A stretch of DNA of 7,652 nt, from NCBI GenBank assembly GCA_002862165.1, contig PKCL01000399.1, positions 1 through 7,652 of the forward strand. The letters run 5' to 3'. Under the pieces are notes generated by a model. The model was not told the DNA's origin. It searched no databases and saw nothing but the letters and a program-made list of their open reading frames with translations. Position numbers and translations under genes: made by a program. Shown here in pieces: positions 1-6,283 of the stretch; the stretch's first letter is position 1; each line of letters begins with the position of its first letter. The stretch comes from Planctomycetaceae bacterium. GTDB taxonomy: Bacteria > Planctomycetota > Planctomycetia > Pirellulales > UBA1268.

Positions 1-674
1 AGGAGTGATTGGCTGTCTCGCATGCTACCTGACGCGCGTCGCGCAATCAGATCAAGGGCAGCGGGCGTAACTTGTATGCCCTCACTTTCAACTATTTGGG
101 CGAGACGTTTCGCTATGGCAGCTGTGTCTACAGACTGAAAGTCAAATCGCTGACACCGGGATAAAATTGTAATAGGCAATTTTTCTGGCTCAGTGGTGCA
201 GAGAACGAACTTAACATGTGAAGGTGGTTCTTCGAGTGTTTTTAATAGAGCGTTGAATGCTTCCCGAGTAAGCATGTGTACTTCATCGATGATATACGTT
301 TTATGATTGCCATTCGCAGGTCGCACTGCAACGTTTTGGCGAAGTTGACGAATTTCATCGATACCACGATTGCTTGCTGCATCAATCTCAATCACATCAA
401 CATCTTGACCCGCGGCTATTGCTTGACAGCGATCACATGTGTTGCATGGTTCGCCGTGTTCACGGTTTGTGCACTCGAGTGCTTTCGCGTAGATGCGTGC
501 GGCGCTCGTTTTGCCGACTCCGCGAGCACCAGTGAATAAATAGGCGTGGCCAACACGTCCCGAGTCAATTGCTCCGACAAGCCCACGAGCGACATGTTCT
601 TGGCCAACAAGATCACCGAATTTTTGTGGCCGGTACCGGCGAGCAACAACCTGGTAGGCAGCCGGTTCAACCAT
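1..674 (-). CDS. dnaX: DNA polymerase III gamma/tau subunit, N-terminal part (cut by left edge)
   Basis: Clamp-loader ATPase of the replicative polymerase; it loads the beta clamp with the delta and delta' subunits. The 224 codons in the window start with an ATG and continue off the left edge. Visible features are the N-terminal YQVVARRYRPQ and VGQEH segments, Walker A GARGVGKT at residues 49-56, a zinc-binding cysteine set with the usual 9-3-3 spacing (C68, C77, C80, C83), Walker B DEVH at 130-133, and the sensor/arginine-finger motif SRC at 172-174 after LPITIL. A GTG three codons upstream (position 683) is an alternative start, and an in-frame stop lies just above it. No Shine-Dalgarno sequence is visible before either. 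The C-terminal part, including any frameshift site that would make gamma versus tau, is outside the window. The small SRP RNA gene lies upstream in the same direction, as in Firmicutes where dnaX is followed by ybaB and recR. Confidence 0.96.
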   Translation of the reverse strand, partial: MVEPAAYQVVARRYRPQKFGDLVGQEHVARGLVGAIDSGRVGHAYLFTGARGVGKTSAARIYAKALECTNREHGEPCNTCDRCQAIAAGQDVDVIEIDAASNRGIDEIRQLRQNVAVRPANGNHKTYIIDEVHMLTREAFNALLKTLEEPPSHVKFVLCTTEPEKLPITILSRCQRFDFQSVDTAAIAKRLAQIVESEGIQVTPAALDLIARRASGSMRDSQSL

Positions 675-711
675 TTCAATCACTGGTTTCGTTTAAAAAA
701 TGAAAAAACAG

Positions 712-740
712 GTTTTACGAGGGTTCCATAACCCTTCCAA
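712..740 (-). promoter_or_regulatory. Predicted dnaX promoter
   Basis: On the minus strand a -35-like TTGGAA (735-740) and a -10-like TAAAAC (712-717) are separated by 17 nt. Transcription would start near 705, giving a leader of about 30 nt before the ATG at 674. The -10 hexamer and spacer length equal those of the ffs promoter upstream. This is a sequence match only. Confidence 0.5.
720..735. repeat. Perfect inverted repeat in the dnaX promoter spacer
   Basis: AGGGTT-CCAT-AACCCT (plus strand) has perfect 6-bp arms and a 4-nt centre. It lies between the -35 and -10 elements of the predicted dnaX promoter and touches the last base of the -35 box, a position where a repressor would block polymerase. 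It could instead form a short RNA hairpin in read-through from ffs. T runs follow about 10 nt further on the minus strand, which is too far for a standard terminator. Confidence 0.5.
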
Positions 741-757
741 CAGAAGGTAATCTTCAA

Positions 758-881
758 AAGAGAGCGACCGCCGATGAGAGGCCCACCGCACAAAGAGATG
801 ACTGCTTATGGCTGCTGCGGTTAAGCCCTGACCAGGTTCACAGGCCTCCATCGCAGGGGCCCCTCATCGGTCGCCGCTCTC
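758..881 (-). ncRNA. ffs: Small signal recognition particle RNA (4.5S type)
   Basis: RNA component of the bacterial SRP; it binds Ffh and guides ribosomes making membrane proteins to FtsY. The minus strand holds the conserved apical domain at 810-833: GGTCAGG on the 5' side and GCAGCAGCC on the 3' side, preceded by GTGAACCT. The two ends of the RNA pair over about 19 positions with a few mismatches (GAGAGCG...GATGAG near 863-881 with CTCATCGG...CTCTC near 760-778). The 3' strand is followed by TTTT at 756-759, so the long terminal hairpin can also stop transcription. At about 124 nt with no room for an Alu domain it is the short type, unlike the long scRNA of Bacillus. The apical loop is UAAC rather than the usual GGAA. 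Exact ends are estimated from the pairing and the promoter. Confidence 0.93.
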
Positions 882-886
882 CCTAG

Positions 887-915
887 GTTTTACGTCCTTC
901 TCGCTGTTCGGTCAA
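887..915 (-). promoter_or_regulatory. Predicted ffs promoter
   Basis: On the minus strand TTGACC (910-915) and TAAAAC (887-892) are separated by exactly 17 nt. The predicted start at about 880-881 coincides with the beginning of the SRP RNA terminal helix. The good -35 match and the exact fit to the RNA end support the call. Confidence 0.68.
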
Positions 916-922
916 AGGCTGG

Positions 923-928
923 TACATT
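923..928 (+). promoter_or_regulatory. Possible -10 box placing the mutS transcript start at its ATG
   Basis: TACATT is followed by six bases and then the mutS ATG, so transcription from it would begin at or next to the start codon and yield a leaderless mRNA. This fits the absence of a Shine-Dalgarno sequence before 935. No convincing -35 box is seen, so the call is weak. Confidence 0.28.
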
Positions 929-934
929 CCCTAC

Positions 935-3517
935 ATGGCTTCCCCCATGATGCAACAATTCGAGGCGGCAAAGGCCCGTTGTCCCGGAGCACTCGTACTG
1001 TTCCGGATGGGGGACTTTTATGAACTTTTTGGAGAAGATGCCAAACGAGCGGCTACGCTGTTGGACCTCACCCTTACCAGTAGAGAAAAAGGTCCAAATG
1101 CTATTCCGATGGCCGGTTTCCCCCATCATCAGCTCGATCCTCAGCTTGCTAAACTTGTTTCAGCTGGCGAGCATGTAGCGATCTGTGAACAGATTGATGA
1201 TCCTAAAACAACGAAAGGACTTCTTCGTCGGGAAGTTACTCGAATTGTTACCCCCGGAATTGCCTCAGATGAATCTCTACTCCAGCCAGATAGCCCGAAC
1301 CATCTTGTAGCACTCATACCTGAACTACGTCTGAAACAGGCGAGTGTGGAAAAGGCCCTACATGAAAATCAATTACGTGTTGGGGTTGCTTGGATAGACG
1401 TGTCCGTCGGTCGTTTTCAGGCGTCAGTTCTTCAGTTGGAAGAACTCAAAGACTATTTATTGAGGGTAGATGCTTCCGAAATACTGTGTGGTGAACAGGA
1501 TCGAGCGTTTGTTGAGAAAGTTCTCGCCGAATCAGGCATTCAAACAGTTCTGACTGCGAGGCCAGATTGGTGGTTTGAATCAAAGCAGGCGGAAACAAAA
1601 GTGACTACAGCGCTTTGTAGCCTACGGCTTGACGGGCTGGGATTTAATCTTCCGGAAGAAGAGTTGGCAATAAGTGCAGCTGGGGGAATACTAGCATACC
1701 TTGAAGAAAATGAGCCTGCAGTGATTGGCCGAATCAAGACTCTTGCCGCATGGAGGCCGGGAGTACGGATGGAGATTGATGAGGCGACTCGTCGGAGCTT
1801 GGAGCTCATAAGAGGTTCTTCACCATCAGGTCACCGCCGCGATGGTTCATTAGCTGGAGTCTTTGGGAAGACACAATCAGCAATGGGAAGTCGGCTTTTG
1901 GTTGAATGGTTGAGCGCACCACTTGTTGAAAAGGCTGAGATCGAAGATCGACTTGATGCAGTAGCTGTGCTGGTTCATCACACCGAAGGTGTTGCGGAAT
2001 TGATAGCAACACTACAGGGTGTTGGTGATATTGAACGGTTAGTAGGCCGTGTTATCTCGGGGCGGGCAGGACCGCGAGATATTGAGCGAATTGGTCAAGC
2101 GACAAAAATTCTTCCAGGCTTGATTACACTGCTTGAAAGAGTTGGGGCACTCATTGCTCCAGATGCGCGGAACGGATCCACTTTGCTTACTGGTTTTGGT
2201 GAGAATATTGATCCTTGTGAAGATCTGACTGTTCGAATTACCAAAACCTTGCGTGAGGAATGCCCGACGTTTGTTCGAGATGGTGGGTTTATTCGTCCTG
2301 GGTTTGATGAACGCTATGATCAGTTTGTCGAGCTCGCAAGTGGTGGGAAATCATGGATTGCAAAATATCAAGCCTCAGAAAGTGAACGAACAGGGATTCC
2401 GAAACTTAAGGTTGGATTTAACCGCGTATTCGGATTTTTCTTAGAGGTTAGCCGTGGATATTCTGACAAAGTTCCTCCGGAGTACGTTCGCAAACAGACT
2501 GTCAAAAATGCTGAACGGTACACAACGCCAGAACTGGATGAACGGCAGCGGCAGGTTCTTGGGGCTGAGGAAGAAGCTGTTCGTCGCGAAGGGGAACTCT
2601 TTGAGGATTTACGTAATTTTGTCGCACTGCATCGTCAGAGACTGGATTGTGTTGCCGAACAGGTGGCGACGATTGATGTACTACTGACCTTCGCCGATAT
2701 TGCACGATCACATCGATGGGTTCGTGCGGATATTTCCGATGACTCGATACTTGCTATCGATCAGGGGCGGCATCCAGTACTCGAGCAACTTTTGCCTGCA
2801 GGTACTTTAGTTCCAAATGATGTGGTGCTCGTTGGAGGGCAGTCGAGAAAAGATGACAAAAATACCCTACCCTCGGTTCTCCTTGTGACGGGACCTAATA
2901 TGGGTGGAAAGAGTACCTTTATCCGGCAAGCAGCACTTCTTACGGTATTGGCTCAGGCGGGCTCTTATGTGCCTGCGAAGACAGCACAAATAGGAATCGT
3001 TGACAGGCTGTTTGCTCGGATTGGAGCTGGTGATGATCTTGCTAGTGGCGCGAGTACATTTCTCGTTGAGATGTCACAGACGGCACGTATTCTCAATAGA
3101 GCAACCGAGAAAAGCCTCGTCATACTTGATGAGGTTGGTCGCGGCACAAGTACCTTCGATGGACTTGCGCTAGCCCAGTCTGCTGTTGAATATCTTTATA
3201 AAAGTCTGCATTGCAGAACCTTATTTGCAACGCATTACCTGCAACTTGCAGCGCTTGAGAGGTTCCCTGGGGTCGCAAATGCTCAGGTGCTTGTTGAACA
3301 GCACGAGGGTCAACTTGTTTTTTTACATCAAGTAACGTCTGGTGCTGCCGATAAGAGTTGGGGTGTTCATGTTGCAAGGCTCGCTGGCGTTCCAGATGCT
3401 GTTATCGACCGTGCACGAGATCTCTTGCTTGCCTATGAGACACGTGGGGTGCAGAAAACCACAAGCCCAAGACGTGTACAAGATGCAGATAAAGAGCAGT
3501 CACTTTTGTTTGATTAG
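935..3517 (+). CDS. mutS: DNA mismatch repair protein MutS
   Basis: MutS recognises mispaired and unpaired bases and starts mismatch repair with MutL. The 860-residue protein is complete. The mismatch-recognition domain begins at once, with PMMQQ at 4-8 and the base-stacking F-Y-E motif at F28/E30 (GDFYELF). Connector, lever and clamp regions follow, with a DERY segment and the YVRKQT/ERYTTPEL region before the ATPase. The ATPase carries Walker A GPNMGGKST at 653-661, Walker B D732-E733 followed by GRGTSTFDG, and FATHY with H767. The C terminus ends in QSLLF (855-859), like the beta-clamp-binding motif, and lacks the tetramerisation tail of E. coli MutS. The ATG at 935 is chosen because the conserved N-terminal motif starts four residues in; no clear ribosome binding site precedes it. 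mutL is not in the window. The gene diverges from ffs and its stop overlaps that of the convergent ATP-grasp gene. Confidence 0.98.
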   Translation: MASPMMQQFEAAKARCPGALVLFRMGDFYELFGEDAKRAATLLDLTLTSREKGPNAIPMAGFPHHQLDPQLAKLVSAGEHVAICEQIDDPKTTKGLLRREVTRIVTPGIASDESLLQPDSPNHLVALIPELRLKQASVEKALHENQLRVGVAWIDVSVGRFQASVLQLEELKDYLLRVDASEILCGEQDRAFVEKVLAESGIQTVLTARPDWWFESKQAETKVTTALCSLRLDGLGFNLPEEELAISAAGGILAYLEENEPAVIGRIKTLAAWRPGVRMEIDEATRRSLELIRGSSPSGHRRDGSLAGVFGKTQSAMGSRLLVEWLSAPLVEKAEIEDRLDAVAVLVHHTEGVAELIATLQGVGDIERLVGRVISGRAGPRDIERIGQATKILPGLITLLERVGALIAPDARNGSTLLTGFGENIDPCEDLTVRITKTLREECPTFVRDGGFIRPGFDERYDQFVELASGGKSWIAKYQASESERTGIPKLKVGFNRVFGFFLEVSRGYSDKVPPEYVRKQTVKNAERYTTPELDERQRQVLGAEEEAVRREGELFEDLRNFVALHRQRLDCVAEQVATIDVLLTFADIARSHRWVRADISDDSILAIDQGRHPVLEQLLPAGTLVPNDVVLVGGQSRKDDKNTLPSVLLVTGPNMGGKSTFIRQAALLTVLAQAGSYVPAKTAQIGIVDRLFARIGAGDDLASGASTFLVEMSQTARILNRATEKSLVILDEVGRGTSTFDGLALAQSAVEYLYKSLHCRTLFATHYLQLAALERFPGVANAQVLVEQHEGQLVFLHQVTSGAADKSWGVHVARLAGVPDAVIDRARDLLLAYETRGVQKTTSPRRVQDADKEQSLLFD

Positions 3518-4410
3518 CCAAACGCCATTTGGTTCGTTTTTTCTACAAAATATTCGCATATTAAATCCAGTATGGCAGCTGAAATATTCTCATGCGTCAC
3601 AGTTTGGAGTGCCCGCCAGCCAGGAATTGCATTCACCTCAAGCACCCATATTGAGCCATCGTTGCCTCGAATTAAATCAACACCTGCAATTTCGACGCCG
3701 AGTGCATGTGCAGCAGAATGAGCAAGTTGGAGCCATTCTGCTGGTGGGTTAAATACTTCCGCTCGTCCGCCCTGTGAAATGTTTGTTCGCCACTCTCCGT
3801 TAGTTGCGATTCGTTTCATTGTGTATGCCTTTGAGCCAACAATAAGAATGCGTACGTCCCATCCATCGTTAGCAATATATCTTTGAGCAACCGCGACACC
3901 ACTTTTTAAGAAAAAAGGTGGTAGCTGGGTTGTGTTGGCCTGGAATTGAACCAGTCCTTGGCCGTTTGATCCAAAGATTGGCTTCAGTACAACTTTGCCA
4001 CCGTATTCATCGGTGATGCTTTGTAGATCAGTGCGTGATTGGACAATCGCTGTTGGAGGTACAGGTATGCCCGCATCCAAAAGCCGCGTCATCGTTAAAT
4101 ATTTGTCAATCGCGGCTTCCAGAGATTTGGGATGATTCAATACGAGCTTTCCCGCCTCTGAAATGCGCGCAAGAATATCCATGCGACTAATCACTTGCTC
4201 AAGGCTTCCTGATGGCATGTTGCGGACTAATACAGCATCTGATTGTTGGAAATTCTTCGGCCGGAAGTGTTCTCCTTGATCACCAGATGCAGCTCCTAGT
4301 GCCGTCCAGTCGATTACTGTGCCCGAGATGTTTTGAATAGAACATGCATTCAGAATTTCAGTCACATGCCAGCTTGATGTGGATCCTAGTATCGCGAGTG
4401 ACGAAAGCAT
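3514..4410 (-). CDS. RimK/MptN-like ATP-grasp amino-acid ligase, H4MPT-associated
   Basis: ATP-grasp enzyme of the RimK/MptN type, 298 residues. These enzymes join a carboxylate to an amino group through an acyl phosphate; MptN of methanogens adds L-glutamate to tetrahydromethanopterin. A short N-terminal domain (1-95) precedes LNHPKSLEAAIDKYLT (K103) and LLDAGIPVPPT (111-120). The ATP-binding lysine K143 sits in VVLKPIFGSNGQG with its glycine-rich loop at 147-152. QRYI (176-179), DVRILI with R187, and the metal-binding end motif EVNAIPGW (E258, N260) follow. The ATG lies 7 nt after the mch stop, so the two genes are surely co-transcribed; no ribosome binding site is evident. ATP-grasp genes of this type recur beside mch in bacterial H4MPT clusters (often called orf5). 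Family and linkage point to modification of the cofactor side chain. The exact substrate and amino acid cannot be read from sequence, and a ribosomal S6 (RimK) role is less likely in this setting. Confidence 0.88.
   Translation of the reverse strand: MLSSLAILGSTSSWHVTEILNACSIQNISGTVIDWTALGAASGDQGEHFRPKNFQQSDAVLVRNMPSGSLEQVISRMDILARISEAGKLVLNHPKSLEAAIDKYLTMTRLLDAGIPVPPTAIVQSRTDLQSITDEYGGKVVLKPIFGSNGQGLVQFQANTTQLPPFFLKSGVAVAQRYIANDGWDVRILIVGSKAYTMKRIATNGEWRTNISQGGRAEVFNPPAEWLQLAHSAAHALGVEIAGVDLIRGNDGSIWVLEVNAIPGWRALQTVTHENISAAILDLICEYFVEKTNQMAFG
3516..3542 (+). terminator. Predicted intrinsic terminator of mutS
   Basis: Directly at the mutS stop the plus strand can form a stem AGCCAAA / TTTGGTT (3516-3522 with 3528-3534, one G-U pair) around a CGCCA loop. 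After two bases a run of six T follows (3537-3542). The stem is short and AT-rich, but the T run is well placed. The element lies within the last codons of the convergent ATP-grasp gene. On the minus strand no T run follows, so it would act in one direction only. Confidence 0.55.
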
Positions 4411-4417
4411 TGCGGAG

Positions 4418-5389
4418 TCAATGGGTAGCAGAGAAAGACATCTCTAAGATATCAGGTGAGATTGACCCAAATCGGTGATGCCGACCGGAATCAAGATTTT
4501 TAAATTCAAGGACTGCGGGTGCAAAGAGAGCCGTGTCGAGTGCATAAAAGTCAAGGTTTGCTTGTTTAAAAAGCTCTAGAAATAACGTGCCGTGAAGCAC
4601 CGAATGGCTGCTTACAGCCCGAGTTCCAATTTTCTCGAGGCTGTAATCGTCGCCAGTCACATCCAGTTGGACGACGCTCCCATACAAAATGGAATCATTG
4701 GTGCGTCCAACAGCAGAGAGGGTTTCTTGGGTCTCAGGTGGAAGTGGTGCAATCGCTACGCCACGTACAATCCGTTCTAAATCAAAACCGCATTCATGAA
4801 GTTGGTGAAGCGCTGTTTCTAATGATCGAGCAACGATTTGTACCATTCCTGCCGGACTTTCTGCTGCGGCAATAAGTAGGGTTATCGCGTGAGTAGGAAG
4901 CCCCGTAAGAGCAGCGAGCTCCCGACAAACAGTTTCTGGGGGCATTTTGTTTGCCTCAAGTAAGCCGATTGTTACGTTGGGCTGTTCCTTCCGTCCAATA
5001 GTTTCATAAATCTTTTCTTTTCCAATTGCAGCACGGATAGGGCCACTTGCCATAGCCTTGTAATTGTTTTGGTCAATTTTCCAGCCGGCGTACTGAGAAG
5101 CAAGGCATGCCGACACAGGGTCATCAGAATGGACGTGAAGTAGTGGCCATGGGCAGGTCGGCCAGAGCGCTGATGAAATTTCCATGTCACGTGTAATATC
5201 GAGCGTCGCTTTTCCACGACCACCCATAGCAATATCGGCCATGAGAACACCAAGCTGTGCCGATCCACGGGACTGTACACCACAATCAATTATTCGTGTG
5301 CCTGAACAATCACCGATGCTTACGTGATACTGTTCAGGCTGTCTGAGAAGGTCGTGAAGGCATGCTGCGGCGCCATCACTGAGTGACAC
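4418..5389 (-). CDS. mch: Methenyltetrahydromethanopterin cyclohydrolase
   Basis: Mch interconverts N5,N10-methenyl-H4MPT and N5-formyl-H4MPT in the cytoplasm. In bacteria it works in formaldehyde oxidation or C1 assimilation. Family signatures are clear: GTRIIDCGVQSRGSAQLG near the N terminus, then MGGRGKA, SDDPVSACLASQYAGW (a hallmark segment), MASGPIRA followed by KEKIYE, GLLEANKMP, and in the C-terminal half AESPAGMVQIVARSLETALH and CGFDLERIVRGVAIAPLPP. The start is uncertain. The GTG at 5389 gives 323 residues, the usual family length, and begins directly at the conserved part (VSLSDGAAACL). The frame stays open upstream to a TTG at 5434 (338 residues) and a TTG at 5554 (378 residues), neither with a ribosome binding site. 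No in-frame ATG exists before the conserved region. The gene leads the operon with the ATP-grasp gene and diverges from the DtxR-like regulator. Confidence 0.93.
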   Translation of the reverse strand: MSLSDGAAACLHDLLRQPEQYHVSIGDCSGTRIIDCGVQSRGSAQLGVLMADIAMGGRGKATLDITRDMEISSALWPTCPWPLLHVHSDDPVSACLASQYAGWKIDQNNYKAMASGPIRAAIGKEKIYETIGRKEQPNVTIGLLEANKMPPETVCRELAALTGLPTHAITLLIAAAESPAGMVQIVARSLETALHQLHECGFDLERIVRGVAIAPLPPETQETLSAVGRTNDSILYGSVVQLDVTGDDYSLEKIGTRAVSSHSVLHGTLFLELFKQANLDFYALDTALFAPAVLEFKNLDSGRHHRFGSISPDILEMSFSATH

Positions 5390-5440
5390 TTTCGTCGGCG
5401 GAATGCTACTTGTAAATGTGTCCGTATTACGCAATGGCTG

Positions 5441-5446
5441 ATAGTA
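5441..5446 (-). promoter_or_regulatory. Possible -10 box for mch
   Basis: On the minus strand TACTAT is followed by six bases and the TTG at 5434, the same spacing as the box before mutS. Transcription would start near 5434, so the message could be leaderless from the TTG or have a leader of about 45 nt to the GTG at 5389. No good -35 box is seen at the expected distance. Confidence 0.28.
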
Positions 5447-5552
5447 TGTTGAAGAGATTGAAGTGATATCGAGTCCAAAATGTTTTATATGACAAAAATT
5501 TTTTGCGACTGTGTGGCAACAGGTTATCTTGGTATGTTCCCGATCGATTCGC

Positions 5553-5567
5553 AACTCGCTACGAGTT
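5553..5567. promoter_or_regulatory. Inverted repeat, candidate operator 1
   Basis: AACTCG-CTA-CGAGTT has perfect 6-bp arms around a 3-nt centre, in the gap between divergent mch and the DtxR-like gene. It lies about 40-50 bp before the regulator start and next to the second repeat. Dimeric helix-turn-helix regulators bind such sites. It could also be a small RNA hairpin if transcribed. Confidence 0.45.
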
Positions 5568-5569
5568 AG

Positions 5570-5582
5570 TGTACATCGTACA
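5570..5582. promoter_or_regulatory. Inverted repeat, candidate operator 2
   Basis: TGTAC-ATC-GTACA has perfect 5-bp arms and a 3-nt centre, two bases after the first repeat; the centres are 16 bp apart, about one and a half helical turns. The arms differ in sequence from those of repeat 1, so the two may bind different proteins. Confidence 0.45.
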
Positions 5583-5595
5583 TTCTTAATTTTCT

Positions 5596-5600
5596 GGAGA
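5596..5600 (+). promoter_or_regulatory. Ribosome binding site of the DtxR-like regulator
   Basis: GGAGA sits 5 nt before the GTG at 5606. It is the only clear Shine-Dalgarno sequence before a gene in this window and decides the GTG start. Confidence 0.7.
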
Positions 5601-5605
5601 TTGCT

Positions 5606-6283
5606 GTGCCTAGCCTTACGGTAGAAAATTACATAAAAGTGATATACCAGATTTCTGAGCAGCAGGATAAGAAGCCTGTGACTACGGGGCAGTTAGCGTC
5701 TACTCTTGGGGTAGCTCCGGGCACTGTCACGAGTATGCTCAAGACGCTTAATACTGCTGGCCTTGCACTTCATACCCCTTATGAAGGTGTTTCACTATCA
5801 CCAACGGGTCAGGTTTTGGCATTACGAATGATTCGTCGCCATCGGCTTATCGAACAGTTTCTCGTACAGACACTTTCAATGAATTGGGATGAAGTGCACG
5901 ATGAGGCAGAGCATATGGAACATGCTGTAAGTGATCTGCTGGTTGACAGAATAGATGAATACCTTGACAGGCCCGAGGTGGATCCTCATGGCGATCCGAT
6001 TCCGAGAGGAACCGATAAATCAGACTTTAAGCGAATGAATAAATATCATCCGTTATCGACACTTCCTATGGGCGTTAGTTTTCGAGTGACTCGTGTTCTT
6101 GATCAATCGCCAGTTTTTCTACGCTATCTTGCTGAAACAGGCTTAGTGCTTGGATCAAGCGGTCATGTTGAAGAAACAAAAAGTCCAACAGGGGTTTTTT
6201 ATGTCCGAGTCAATAATGCTATGGTTGCCTTAGCAACTGAGGCTGCAAGTAACCTGCTTGTTGAAGAGTTGGCTAGTCCTTAA
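5606..6283 (+). CDS. DtxR/MntR-family metal-dependent transcriptional regulator
   Basis: 225-residue repressor-type protein. In this family a metal ion (Fe2+ or Mn2+) promotes dimer binding to operators of metal-uptake or storage genes. An N-terminal winged helix (about 1-70) contains the recognition helix in GVAPGTVTSMLKTL and the wing ending LSPTG. The dimerisation and metal domain (about 71-140) has H79, E83 and H98, which equal the ancillary-site ligands of DtxR, plus E102, E105 and H106. Position 102 is Glu as in MntR, not Cys as in DtxR. The N-terminal ligand (Met in DtxR, Asp in MntR) is Asn, N8. After the DPHGDPIP motif comes a C-terminal FeoA/SH3-like domain (about 150-225), present in DtxR and absent from Bacillus MntR. 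The start is a GTG with a good ribosome binding site. The gene diverges from mch; its 3' end overlaps the convergent PTPS gene by 11 nt. Two inverted repeats upstream could be its own operators. Its targets, and whether they include the H4MPT genes, are unknown. Confidence 0.92.
   Translation: MPSLTVENYIKVIYQISEQQDKKPVTTGQLASTLGVAPGTVTSMLKTLNTAGLALHTPYEGVSLSPTGQVLALRMIRRHRLIEQFLVQTLSMNWDEVHDEAEHMEHAVSDLLVDRIDEYLDRPEVDPHGDPIPRGTDKSDFKRMNKYHPLSTLPMGVSFRVTRVLDQSPVFLRYLAETGLVLGSSGHVEETKSPTGVFYVRVNNAMVALATEAASNLLVEELASP

Noticed and set aside
276..731. Small open frames on both strands across the dnaX region
   Set aside because: They lie in other frames of dnaX, which shows every expected motif in one continuous minus-strand frame. 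They have no recognisable features.
694..735. Hairpin plus T runs between ffs and dnaX as an intrinsic terminator of ffs
   Set aside because: About 10 bases separate the stem from the T run. The SRP RNA terminal helix with TTTT at 756-759 is a better stop, and the palindrome fits better as a promoter-spacer operator.
3342..3752. 136-codon plus-strand frame spanning the mutS end and the ATP-grasp end
   Set aside because: It is out of frame with mutS and antisense to the ATP-grasp gene, with low-complexity Gln/His content and no family resemblance.
4972..5289. 105-codon minus-strand frame inside mch
   Set aside because: It is an alternative frame of mch, whose family motifs (e.g. CLASQYAGW) are in the other frame.
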